From Thioglobus_B sp964558405 (lineage in GTDB: Bacteria; Pseudomonadota; Gammaproteobacteria; PS1; Pseudothioglobaceae), in contig CAZLDG010000010.1 in NCBI GenBank assembly GCA_964558405.1, positions 1-45,731 on the forward strand: a stretch of 45,731 nt of DNA, in the 5' to 3' direction. The stretch's first letter is position 1; each line of letters opens with the position of its first letter. Shown one piece after another: positions 1-7,340 of the stretch. The position numbers and the translations under genes are program-made. Below the pieces are notes generated by a model, which ran no database searches, had not been told where the DNA came from, and was given only the letters and a program-made list of their open reading frames with translations.

Positions 1-2
1 AT

Positions 3-323
3 CGCGTGATTGAGCGTTTTGCCCATCACACCCATATTAAGGCGATTTTAGAAACTGGGCGTACCCATCAGATTCGTGTACATATGTCATCGATTGGTCA
101 TCCGTTGGTGGCTGATCCGATGTATGGTGGCAAGATCCGTTTTCCTAAAAAGGCCGAAGAACCGTTAAAAAACGCACTAAAAACCTTTAAGCGTCAAGCA
201 CTACACGCCAAAAAACTCAGCTTTACCCATCCAGTGAGTGGTGAGTCCATGAGTTTTAAAGTGCCACTGCCTGATGATATGCGCACGCTTTTACAAGTTC
301 TGTCTGAGTTTGATGCTGCCTAA
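3..323 (+). CDS. rluD: 23S rRNA pseudouridine synthase RluD, C-terminal part
   Basis: The window opens inside this gene, so only about the last 106 residues are visible. RluD makes pseudouridines in helix 69 of 23S rRNA. The visible part carries the family motif GRTHQIRVHM near its start and the block HPLVADPMYGGK, followed by the typical RQALHA and HPVSG elements of the RluC/RluD C-terminus. The GTG at position 6 is internal to the family alignment and is not the start. The next gene, pgeF, overlaps its last 11 bases, the same rluD-pgeF order as in E. coli; this context favours RluD over RluC. Confidence 0.9.
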   Translation, partial: RVIERFAHHTHIKAILETGRTHQIRVHMSSIGHPLVADPMYGGKIRFPKKAEEPLKNALKTFKRQALHAKKLSFTHPVSGESMSFKVPLPDDMRTLLQVLSEFDAA

Positions 324-1011
324 GGGCGTTAAAACACTCAGCACCACGCGCCACCTGGCAGGCGGTGCGAGTCAGAGTAATTATGCTAATTTCAATCTAG
401 CCACCCATGTGGGTGATAATCCCGAGCACGTGGCGCATAATCGAGCGTTATTACTTAAGCATTTTTCCTTGCCATCAACACCTAAGTACCTAGAACAAAC
501 ACATTCTAATATCTGTCTCAATACACAAAGTGATACCTGTGTGGGCGATGCTATTATCAGTAGTACACCAGGACAGATTTGTTTGGTAATGACTGCGGAC
601 TGTCTGCCAGTATTTATTAGCAATCAAACCGGCACACAAGTTGGCATTGCCCATGCGGGCTGGAAGGGGCTGGTCGGCGGCGTACTTGAATCTTTAGTCA
701 GCGGTTTTGGTGATGATGATTTGGTGGTGCATTTGGGGCCGGCCATCTCGCAACAACACTTTGAGGTGGGAGAAGAGGTGTTTGAGCAATATCTAGAGAA
801 AGAACCGGCTCTGTCTAAAGCCTTTGTATCAAAAGGTGAGAAATATTATTTAGATATTTATCAGGCGGCGCGCATTACATTAAACGCACTTGGCGTGAGT
901 CAAATTAGTGGCGGTGATCAGTGTACTTACATACAAGCAGATAAGTATTTCTCTTATCGTCGCGACGGCGCTAACTCTGGGCGCATGGCACATCTGATTT
1001 GGTTTGAATGA
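313..1011 (+). CDS. pgeF: Peptidoglycan editing factor PgeF (YfiH, laccase-domain family)
   Basis: Cytoplasmic protein of the YfiH/DUF152 family, once called polyphenol oxidase and now linked to removing wrongly built UDP-MurNAc-Ser peptidoglycan precursors. Conserved metal-site blocks are present: LEQTHS, TADCLPV and HAGWKGLVGG, plus the C-terminal block with SYRRDG. I chose ATG 313, which gives 232 residues and lines up with the family N-terminus (PKGV then STTR). An upstream in-frame ATG at 274 would lie deep in rluD. It overlaps rluD by 11 bases, suggesting coupled translation, and its stop directly abuts the stop of the reverse-strand gene that follows. Confidence 0.92.
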   Translation: MLPKGVKTLSTTRHLAGGASQSNYANFNLATHVGDNPEHVAHNRALLLKHFSLPSTPKYLEQTHSNICLNTQSDTCVGDAIISSTPGQICLVMTADCLPVFISNQTGTQVGIAHAGWKGLVGGVLESLVSGFGDDDLVVHLGPAISQQHFEVGEEVFEQYLEKEPALSKAFVSKGEKYYLDIYQAARITLNALGVSQISGGDQCTYIQADKYFSYRRDGANSGRMAHLIWFE

Positions 1012-1230
1012 TTATTTAGACAAGCTCTTGGTAATGGCTTTTTTGAAAACCGGTGCAAACAGATATAAAAGCGGAAAGCCGACAATCCAAGCATAAACAA
1101 AACTGCTTAGCCATTTGCTTACGGTTTGATCACCCCAGCCAATATTTAAGTAAGTCACCACAAATGACATAATCAGAATCATAAATGCTGACATCACCAG
1201 GCTAAAGATTAGATGTATTTTTTTCTCCAT
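1012..1230 (-). CDS. Small two-helix membrane protein, DUF2798 family
   Basis: A 72-residue protein with two predicted membrane helices at about residues 7-28 and 44-61 and a basic C-terminus (KKAITKSLSK). The pattern of hydrophobic residues, the central KWLSSF segment and the APVFKK end match DUF2798-type proteins. No function is known for that family and none is proposed here. It follows the S24-like gene with no gap (that gene ends at 1231), so the two are probably one transcript running from mutM. Confidence 0.7.
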   Translation of the reverse strand: MEKKIHLIFSLVMSAFMILIMSFVVTYLNIGWGDQTVSKWLSSFVYAWIVGFPLLYLFAPVFKKAITKSLSK

Positions 1231-1623
1231 TTATTTTTCCTTGGTTTTGCCACTAATGGAAAAATCCATTTCTCCCGTGACTTTATTCAGATGGTAATAA
1301 TGTAGTGGTTTTTGTTTGCGTTGTTTTTGTTGAACCACGCAACCCACCACCTCAAACTCGCCTAATAGTTCAATTTCTTCATGCTCGGTATTGAGACAAA
1401 TTAAAAACTTCTGTTTGCCACGCTCTAGATATTGACGGAAATACAATTCATCTTCATAGCGAATCACCGCGTAAGCCAGGTTGTGCAGCTGCATACCCGG
1501 ATCAATAATAACAATACAATTCTCACTAAACTCCGGCGTCATACAAGTGCCAAGGTTTTGCAGGGCAAATGGCTCAGAGTTGGTTGAACAATTGGTTTCA
1601 AATAAATCTTTAGGCTCACTCAT
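1231..1623 (-). CDS. S24/LexA-type peptidase-fold protein with replaced catalytic residues
   Basis: A 130-residue protein resembling the C-terminal peptidase fold of LexA, UmuD and phage repressors (Peptidase S24), with no DNA-binding domain. The block LGTCMTPEFSENCIVIID corresponds to the family's G-x-S-M-x-P nucleophile loop, but the serine position is Cys27. The later strand that normally carries the general-base lysine reads LYFRQYL, with Arg63 there. Such short S24-like proteins are known beside mutM in other gammaproteobacteria. I chose ATG 1623, which overlaps the mutM stop as ATGA; an upstream ATG at 1644 would lie inside mutM. The tail after residue 100 is basic and hydrophilic. A non-enzymatic or sensory role is possible but not shown. 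Confidence 0.72.
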   Translation of the reverse strand: MSEPKDLFETNCSTNSEPFALQNLGTCMTPEFSENCIVIIDPGMQLHNLAYAVIRYEDELYFRQYLERGKQKFLICLNTEHEEIELLGEFEVVGCVVQQKQRKQKPLHYYHLNKVTGEMDFSISGKTKEK

Positions 1624-2432
1624 GGTTTTTGACACGTTGGACAATAAAAGGTCGAACGTTGGTTTTGAACAATGCGCGCTATTTTACCACCGCAGCCTGT
1701 ACATGGCTCGTCTTCACGCCCGTAGACTAATAAAGTCTGCGCAAAATAACCGGGTGAGCCATCGACTTGGGCGAAGTCTTGCAAGGTGGTGCCGCCAGCT
1801 TCAATGGAGTTTGTCAGCGTATCTTTAATATGCTGAGTCAGTTGTTGGTATTTATGCTGAGAAACACTACCGGCTTTTTGCTCGGGATCAATGCCAGCTT
1901 TAAACAAAGACTCACAAGCATAGATATTACCCACGCCAACCACAATCTTGGCGTCCATCACAAACGCCTTGATGTTTTGTTGTTTGCCACGAGATTTACT
2001 ATATAGATAGGTCTCATCAAAGTCCTTAGTGAGTGGCTCAACACCCAGGGAGTCCAGTAGGGGATGTTGCCCATCCTCTGAAAACAACACCGCACCAAAA
2101 CGCCGAGGATCATTAAGGCGCATTGAGTGTCCGTTTTTAAATTGCATTTCAAAATGATCATGTTTGATCAGTGGCTCGCCTTGAGCTAGTACTTTAATAT
2201 TGCCACTCATACCTAAATGCATAATTAAGATGCCAATATCGAACTCAATCAGTAAATACTTGCCACGACGCTTAATGCCATTAACCTTTTGTCCAGTTAG
2301 AGTGTTGTGCAGATGCTTGGGTATCTCCCAGCGTAGATTAGCCCGGTGCAAAATGACGCGCTCGACCACTTGGTTGTTAATTAGTGGCTTAAGTCCACGT
2401 TTGGTGGTTTCAACTTCGGGTAATTCAGGCAT
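1620..2432 (-). CDS. mutM: Formamidopyrimidine-DNA glycosylase MutM
   Basis: Base-excision repair enzyme that removes 8-oxoguanine and formamidopyrimidines and cuts the abasic site. The mature N-terminus begins PELPEVE, with the catalytic proline and glutamate directly after the initiator Met. The helix-two-turn-helix region with VGVGNIYA is present, and the C-terminal zinc finger shows two CxxC pairs (CTGC and CPTC). At 270 residues it has the usual length. It is first in a reverse group with the S24-like gene (ATGA overlap) and the DUF2798 gene. The 85 bp divergent space to the PuuD-like gene holds an FNR-type palindrome whose placement fits the other gene better. Confidence 0.97.
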   Translation of the reverse strand: MPELPEVETTKRGLKPLINNQVVERVILHRANLRWEIPKHLHNTLTGQKVNGIKRRGKYLLIEFDIGILIMHLGMSGNIKVLAQGEPLIKHDHFEMQFKNGHSMRLNDPRRFGAVLFSEDGQHPLLDSLGVEPLTKDFDETYLYSKSRGKQQNIKAFVMDAKIVVGVGNIYACESLFKAGIDPEQKAGSVSQHKYQQLTQHIKDTLTNSIEAGGTTLQDFAQVDGSPGYFAQTLLVYGREDEPCTGCGGKIARIVQNQRSTFYCPTCQKP

Positions 2433-2455
2433 GAGTTTAATAAAATAATTAAAAT

Positions 2456-2488
2456 TTGACTTGCATCAAAAAAATACCCTATTATAAT
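2456..2488 (+). promoter_or_regulatory. FNR/FixK-type palindrome overlapping a sigma-70 -10 region
   Basis: TTGACTTGCATCAA at 2456-2469 matches TTGA-N6-TCAA and differs by one half-site base from the FNR consensus TTGAT-N4-ATCAA. A TATAAT -10 box lies at 2483-2488, with only the weak TTGCAT as a -35 at 16 bp spacing. If transcription starts near 2495, the palindrome centre falls near -32.5, inside the core promoter. That suits repression, or a start site I have not identified, better than class II activation. The target is the PuuD-like gene at 2518. Confidence 0.5.
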
Positions 2489-2517
2489 TATCAACTTTAA
2501 ACATAACGGAGAGAAAG

Positions 2518-3099
2518 ATGGGATTTATTAATTCAGTACAAAACAAAATTTTACTGGGTTTTGTTTTTGCAGCGATTGCATTTGTAGCGTTCGATGGAAC
2601 CGGCAATATGACGCATTACTCAATGACAGTATGGTTACACGTAGCCGCAGGTATTGTTTGGGTAGGTCTACTATATTACTTTAACTTTGTACAAGTACCA
2701 GGCATGGGCGAGGCTTTGGCTGATACCGACGGTCCAGGTCCAGCAGCTATTGGTAAGTACATTGCACCACGCGCACTACTATGGTTTAGAATGGCAGCGG
2801 CCACTACTTGGATTATTGGTTTGGTGTTATTAGCCCTACAAGGTCGTGGTATTGATGGCATTATTGGCGCTTTCACTTTTGCTCAAGGTTATCAGATCAT
2901 TGGCCTGGGTGCATGGTTAGGTACAATCATGGCCTTTAATGTTTGGTTTATTATTTGGCCAAACCAACAAAAGATCCTAGGTATGAAAGATGCCAGCGCA
3001 GAAGAAGTTGCGACAGCCAAGGCTAATGCAGCCTTGGCTTCATCAGCTAATGTGATTATGTCTATACCTATGTTACTGACTATGATCGCTTGGCACTAA
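2518..3099 (+). CDS. PuuD-like integral membrane protein (COG3748 type) lacking a cytochrome c domain
   Basis: A 193-residue membrane protein with about five predicted helices (near residues 9-26, 36-56, 86-108, 122-147 and 175-192). The blocks WLHVAAGIVWVG (His41) and LGTIMAFNVWFIIWPNQ match the membrane domain of urate hydroxylase PuuD and related COG3748 proteins. PuuD is about twice as long and ends in a cytochrome c domain; no CxxCH motif is present here and no purine gene is nearby, so urate oxidation is not supported. A redox or haem-linked role is only inferred. GGAG at 2508-2511 provides a good ribosome site. The gene is monocistronic, with an FNR-type site upstream and a terminator downstream. 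Confidence 0.7.
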   Translation: MGFINSVQNKILLGFVFAAIAFVAFDGTGNMTHYSMTVWLHVAAGIVWVGLLYYFNFVQVPGMGEALADTDGPGPAAIGKYIAPRALLWFRMAAATTWIIGLVLLALQGRGIDGIIGAFTFAQGYQIIGLGAWLGTIMAFNVWFIIWPNQQKILGMKDASAEEVATAKANAALASSANVIMSIPMLLTMIAWH

Positions 3100-3124
3100 C
3101 TACTATTTAATTAGTATCTGTATA

Positions 3125-3154
3125 TAAAAAACCGAGCCTAGGCTCGGTTTTTTA
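3125..3154 (+). terminator. Rho-independent terminator after the PuuD-like gene
   Basis: A near-perfect palindrome ACCGAGCCTAGGCTCGGT at 3131-3148 is preceded by a run of A and followed by a run of T. It is built to work in both directions and closes the single-gene unit 26 bases after the stop codon. Confidence 0.9.
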
Positions 3155-3466
3155 TTGTCTTAAAAAAACAACAAAACCATAAAAAACCACTAAGAATGCC
3201 GTTATAACAGTGGTGTATTGTGGTTTGTATAATATATGCTTTAGCTATAATATTTTTATAACTTATTGATATTGCAATAAATTTTATACATTATCAAATG
3301 CTAAAGTCGCTTTTTTGTTGTAATTTTCAACAATTTTGTCTTTTTTTTGCAAAAAAATGTTGACTTTTAAAATTCATTCATTATAATTCGCACTATCTTT
3401 GCAAAAAACGCAGAGAAAAAACGTTGGGGTTTAACTCTAACACTTTATAAAATTTAGGAGACTAAA
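3155..3466 (+). promoter_or_regulatory. AT-rich regulatory region and strong sigma-70 promoter of the porin gene
   Basis: This 312-base gap has no gene that I can support. It holds a strong promoter: TTGACT at 3360-3365, 16 bp spacer, TATAAT at 3382-3387, giving a leader of about 70 nt that ends in AGGAG (3456-3460). Further upstream are extra TATAAT boxes at 3228-3233 and 3246-3251 and a dyad, ACCACT (3186-3191) facing AGTGGT (3209-3214), with GTTATAAC between. Long T and A runs flank the promoter. The layout suits a highly expressed, regulated outer-membrane gene; no specific regulator site was recognised. Confidence 0.75.
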
Positions 3467-4453
3467 ATGAAAAAACAAGTTCTAATCGCTGCAGTTGCAG
3501 CTTCTATGACATCAGTTGCGATGGCTGATATTTCAATTACTGGTAACGCTAAGTTCGAGTACCAAAACGTTGAAATTTCAGAAGGTAACTCAACTAACAA
3601 AACTAACACAGAAGTAAACCTAGGTGTTAAAGGTAAGGCTGGCGACACTACAGTTGTAGCTAACTTTGAGTTAAACTCTCACGGTGGTGCAGATGAAGCT
3701 AACAGAATGGACATCGAAGACCTTTACATGACTACTAAGATTGGTGATATCACAGTTAAAGCGGGTAACTACGCAACTGGTACTTCAGCGATTCTAGGTG
3801 AAATCGACAACGGTGGTCGTGCAAACAACAAGGTAACGCTATCTACTACACTAAATGGTGTTAAGCTTTATGCTGGTAACTCAGGTACACAAGGTGAAGG
3901 CGCTACTATGATTGATGGTAACATGTTTGCCGGTGTCGTAGCTGATGTAGCTGGTTTCAAGGTTCAAGCTAAGAAAAACTCTTCAACAGTTAACTCATTT
4001 GGTGTTGCTGGTGATGTAGCTGGTTTTGGTATTCGCCTAGAGCAGAAGAACTCTGATACTGCTAACAACGACGTAACATTCGGTCAAGTAACTAAAGACG
4101 TTAACGGCATTAAGCTAGGTTACGCTTGGGTTGATGCTGATGCTGCCAACCTAATCACTGAAGATGATTCTTCAATCTTCGCAGTAGAAGCTGCTGGTGC
4201 AGATGCTGTTGACGGTATTAAGCAGATTTCTGCGCAAATGGCTGTAGCAGGTAACACAGTTACTTTGAAGTCTGGTACTGTTGAAGAAGGTTCAACTGAC
4301 AACGACTTTACACAAATCGATGTTAAGCGTGCGCTAGCTTCAGGTGCGACTCTTGCTGTAACTTACACAGACAAAGACGACTTTGCAGCTAACGGTTCTG
4401 CAGACACATCTACAACTGAAACTTTCGAAGTTGATCTATCTGTTAAGTTCTAA
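3467..4453 (+). CDS. Outer-membrane general porin
   Basis: A 328-residue beta-barrel porin of the Gram-negative porin family. It starts with a classic signal peptide (MKKQVLIAAVAASM, cleavage after AMA at about residue 21). The mature protein begins DISITGNAKFEY, has alternating short amphipathic strands throughout, and ends with Phe (LSVKF), the residue the BAM machinery needs. Acidic and Asn/Ser/Thr-rich loops are frequent. Codon use is visibly more biased than in neighbours (mostly GCT, GGT, AAC, GTA), consistent with very high expression. It has its own strong promoter and terminator. Substrate preference cannot be read from the sequence. Confidence 0.92.
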   Translation: MKKQVLIAAVAASMTSVAMADISITGNAKFEYQNVEISEGNSTNKTNTEVNLGVKGKAGDTTVVANFELNSHGGADEANRMDIEDLYMTTKIGDITVKAGNYATGTSAILGEIDNGGRANNKVTLSTTLNGVKLYAGNSGTQGEGATMIDGNMFAGVVADVAGFKVQAKKNSSTVNSFGVAGDVAGFGIRLEQKNSDTANNDVTFGQVTKDVNGIKLGYAWVDADAANLITEDDSSIFAVEAAGADAVDGIKQISAQMAVAGNTVTLKSGTVEEGSTDNDFTQIDVKRALASGATLAVTYTDKDDFAANGSADTSTTETFEVDLSVKF

Positions 4454-4500
4454 TTCTAAATTAGACAGACAGTTAGCTTAATTTTTTAAGTTTAAGTCGA

Positions 4501-4532
4501 AAACCCCAGGCCTTGGTCTGGGGTTTTTTTTC
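4501..4532 (+). terminator. Rho-independent terminator after the porin gene
   Basis: A stem formed by AACCCCAG (4503-4510) and CTGGGGTT (4519-4526) with an 8-base loop is followed by eight T. It lies about 50 bases after the porin stop and separates the porin from ygfZ. Confidence 0.92.
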
Positions 4533-4586
4533 GTCTGTTAAAAATTCGATTAAAATAGTGGGGTTTTTGTTTTAAAAAAAATTATT

Positions 4587-5381
4587 ATGATTGTTCAGCT
4601 TCAAAATCGAGCTTTGTTAAAACTCACAGGTAGTGACGCACAGAGTTTTTTGCATAATCAACTCTCTAATGATGTGAATGCTTTAAAAGAGGGTGAAGTT
4701 CAATTAAATGCTTATTGCCAGCATCAGGGGAAAATTATTACCTTGTTTTGGTTGATGCGACAAGATGGTGATTATTATTTGTCTTTTCCACAAGATCTAA
4801 AGTCTTTGGTGGTGCAGCGTTTCACCATGTTTAAGCTCATGTCAGCAGTGGAGATTGAAGATATGAGCGATCAGATTATTCAACTGGGCGTGGTTGGCGA
4901 GGAGTTTGACGGATCTTATCGACTGAATAATCAACAATCAATAGCTTTGGTTGAGGATGTTGAAGATCTTGAGCTTGCAGATGATGCACTCTGGGCTAAA
5001 GCCTGTATCGACAATCAAGTGCCCGAGGTATCTCTGGTTACCAGCGAGAAGTTTGTACCACAAATGCTTAATTTGGATATTGATGAGATAGGCGTGAGCT
5101 TTACCAAGGGTTGCTACCCTGGTCAAGAAGTGGTAGCGCGTCTGCATTATCTAGGTGAGGCTAAGCGACGCTTGTATCGGTTTGAATCCGCTCATAAACT
5201 CCAGGTGGGTGATGAACTACTGGCCAGTGGTTCTACTTCAGCCAAAGCCTCTGGTATGGTAGTGTCTTGCGTAGCTTTAGAATCAAGGTATTTATGTTTG
5301 GCCACCATGGAAGTAGCACACAAAGATGGGCAGATAAGTCTAAAGTCGGTTGATAATAGTCACCTAACAAGAATTGATTAA
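4587..5381 (+). CDS. ygfZ: tRNA-modifying / Fe-S maintenance protein YgfZ (folate-binding, GcvT-like)
   Basis: Cytoplasmic 264-residue protein of the YgfZ/IBA57 family, a folate-binding relative of GcvT that supports certain Fe-S enzymes such as MiaB. The family signature K-G-C-[FY]-x-G-Q-E appears as KGCYPGQEVVAR in the second half, and the N-terminal block with SFLHNQLSNDV is typical. The length is a little under the E. coli protein. It sits alone between the porin terminator and coaX, 39 bases before the latter; a weak TAAAAT -10 box lies near 4552. Confidence 0.92.
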   Translation: MIVQLQNRALLKLTGSDAQSFLHNQLSNDVNALKEGEVQLNAYCQHQGKIITLFWLMRQDGDYYLSFPQDLKSLVVQRFTMFKLMSAVEIEDMSDQIIQLGVVGEEFDGSYRLNNQQSIALVEDVEDLELADDALWAKACIDNQVPEVSLVTSEKFVPQMLNLDIDEIGVSFTKGCYPGQEVVARLHYLGEAKRRLYRFESAHKLQVGDELLASGSTSAKASGMVVSCVALESRYLCLATMEVAHKDGQISLKSVDNSHLTRID

Positions 5382-5420
5382 GAATTGGACTCATCATCCA
5401 AAAGCGCATAAACTACACAG

Positions 5421-6092
5421 ATGGATACACTACTGATAGATATTGGCAATAGTGCGATTAAATGGCGCCTTAATGCTCAGCAAGGCACGAGCCTGCTTGA
5501 TGGGTTCTCACTAGATTTATTGCCCGAGGCCGATCGCGTGGTGGTCAGTTGCGTGGGAGATGGCGCACTACTCTCCGGAAAAACGGTAGAATTTGTAGTA
5601 TCGCCCACGCGCTTTAAAGGCTTTATCTCTAGCTACGAGCAGCCCGAGACTTTGGGCGTGGATCGTTTTTTAGCGATGCTAGCCGGCATGGAAAAATACC
5701 CCGATCAAACACTACTAGTGATTGATGCGGGCAGTGCGCTTACCTTTGATGTGATTGATGATCAGGGTCAGCATCAGGGCGGGTTGATTATGCCTGGGTT
5801 AAAAACCCTACAACAAAGCTTTGCCAAGTTTGCAACCGACGAGGTACAAGTATTTAACAAACCACTGGCTAAGAACACCGAGCAGGCCTGGGCGGGCGGT
5901 ACTACGCAGATGTTTGTCTCTGCCATTAATACTCAGGTTGGGCAATACTTATCGCACTATTCAGAGCTGAAAATTCTACTCACCGGTGGTGATGCCAAGT
6001 GGGTGTCTTTGATGTTGGCGCATCCGGCTAGCATTGAGCAACATTTGGTTTTGGATGGTCTGCAGATCTACGCACAAACACCCAAGGATTAA
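5421..6092 (+). CDS. coaX: Type III pantothenate kinase CoaX
   Basis: Catalyses the first step of coenzyme A synthesis, phosphorylation of pantothenate. Acidic phosphate-binding motif LLIDIGNSAIKW lies at the N-terminus, GVDRFLAML in the middle, and DAGSALTFDVI after it, all landmarks of the ASKHA-fold CoaX family. At 223 residues it is slightly short but complete at both ends. CoaX replaces the CoaA type used by enterics. coaD, a later step of the same pathway, is also in this window at 25086-25559 but in a different operon. Confidence 0.93.
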   Translation: MDTLLIDIGNSAIKWRLNAQQGTSLLDGFSLDLLPEADRVVVSCVGDGALLSGKTVEFVVSPTRFKGFISSYEQPETLGVDRFLAMLAGMEKYPDQTLLVIDAGSALTFDVIDDQGQHQGGLIMPGLKTLQQSFAKFATDEVQVFNKPLAKNTEQAWAGGTTQMFVSAINTQVGQYLSHYSELKILLTGGDAKWVSLMLAHPASIEQHLVLDGLQIYAQTPKD

Positions 6093-6106
6093 GGCACTCT
6101 CAAAGG

Positions 6107-6112
6107 TATAAT
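6107..6112 (+). promoter_or_regulatory. Putative -10 box upstream of trpS
   Basis: A perfect TATAAT hexamer sits 28 bases before the trpS ATG in the 48-base gap after coaX. No convincing -35 hexamer is seen, so this is a candidate only. Confidence 0.4.
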
Positions 6113-6140
6113 CCTCTTAATTTAACCGCAAATACTATTT

Positions 6141-7340
6141 ATGCAAAACAATCGCGTTTTATCGGGCATGCGACCAACTGGTCAGTTGCATTTGGGTCAT
6201 TATCATGGTGTGCTAAAAAATTGGCTAGACCTACAGAATGAGTACGACTCTTATTTTTTCGTGGCCGATTGGCATGCATTTACCACGCATTATTCCGATA
6301 AGATTGACCTAGAGTCTAACGTGTATGAAATGGTAATTGATTGGTTGGCGGCAGGTATTAACCCTAATACTTCTACCATTTTTGTGCAGTCTAAAGTGCC
6401 GGAGCACGCGGAATTACACTTGCTACTATCAATGACCACGCCGCTAAGCTGGTTAGAGCGCGTACCTTCGTACAAAGATCAGCAGGAAAAGCTCAAAACC
6501 AAAGACCTATCGACTTATGGTTTTTTGGGTTATCCACTATTACAAAGTGCGGATATTTTGATCTACAAAGCTGGCCTGGTGCCAGTAGGCGAGGATCAGG
6601 TAGCGCATGTAGAGCTTACGCGTGAGGTGGCTAGACGCTTTAATTATGTGTATGGGCGTGAAGCTGGTTTTGAGGAAAAAGCCGAGGCTGCTGTGGTGAA
6701 AATGGGTAAAAAACAAGCCAAACTCTATCGTTCGCTACGCAAAGCTTATCAGGAGACTGGTGATGATGAGGCTTTGGTTAAAGCCCAAGCACTACTGACT
6801 GATCAGCAAAATCTAACTTTGAGCGATCGTGAGCGTCTCTCGGGTTATATTGAAGGCGTGGGTAAGATTATTTTGCCGGAGCCAGAATCACTACTGACCA
6901 AGGCCTCAAAAATGCCAGGACTAGATGGACAAAAAATGTCTAAATCTTATGGCAATACCATTTCCCTGCGTGACTCTAGCGAGCAGATTGAGACTAAAAT
7001 CAAGCGCATGCCAACCGATCCAGCGCGTGTTAAGCTAACCGATGCGGGCGATCCAAATAATTGTCCAGTATGGCAGCTGCATGAAGTGTATTCAGATGAA
7101 GACACCTGCAAATGGGTAGTCGATGGTTGTACCAATGCTAAGATGGGTTGCGTGGCTTGTAAACAGCCGGTGATTGACGCTATGCAAGCAGAGCTTGAGC
7201 CGATGCAGGCGCGTATTGCTGATTATCAAAAAGACCCAGATTTAATCAAACAAATCATTTTTGAAGGCAGTGAAAAGGCGCGCAGTGTGGCTAAAGAAAC
7301 CATGCGTGAAGTGCGCGATACCATGGGTATTATCTACTAA
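6141..7340 (+). CDS. trpS: Tryptophan--tRNA ligase
   Basis: Class I aminoacyl-tRNA synthetase charging tRNA-Trp. The HIGH-type motif appears as PTGQLHLGHYHG near residue 12 and the KMSKS motif as DGQKMSKSYGN. At 399 residues it is the longer form found in Pseudomonas-like bacteria rather than the 334-residue enteric form: an extra helical segment of roughly 60 residues lies before KMSKS, and a Cys-bearing block (NCPVW, then GCVACKQPV) follows it. Its stop shares one base with the rluB start (TAATG), so the two are probably translated together. Confidence 0.96.
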   Translation: MQNNRVLSGMRPTGQLHLGHYHGVLKNWLDLQNEYDSYFFVADWHAFTTHYSDKIDLESNVYEMVIDWLAAGINPNTSTIFVQSKVPEHAELHLLLSMTTPLSWLERVPSYKDQQEKLKTKDLSTYGFLGYPLLQSADILIYKAGLVPVGEDQVAHVELTREVARRFNYVYGREAGFEEKAEAAVVKMGKKQAKLYRSLRKAYQETGDDEALVKAQALLTDQQNLTLSDRERLSGYIEGVGKIILPEPESLLTKASKMPGLDGQKMSKSYGNTISLRDSSEQIETKIKRMPTDPARVKLTDAGDPNNCPVWQLHEVYSDEDTCKWVVDGCTNAKMGCVACKQPVIDAMQAELEPMQARIADYQKDPDLIKQIIFEGSEKARSVAKETMREVRDTMGIIY

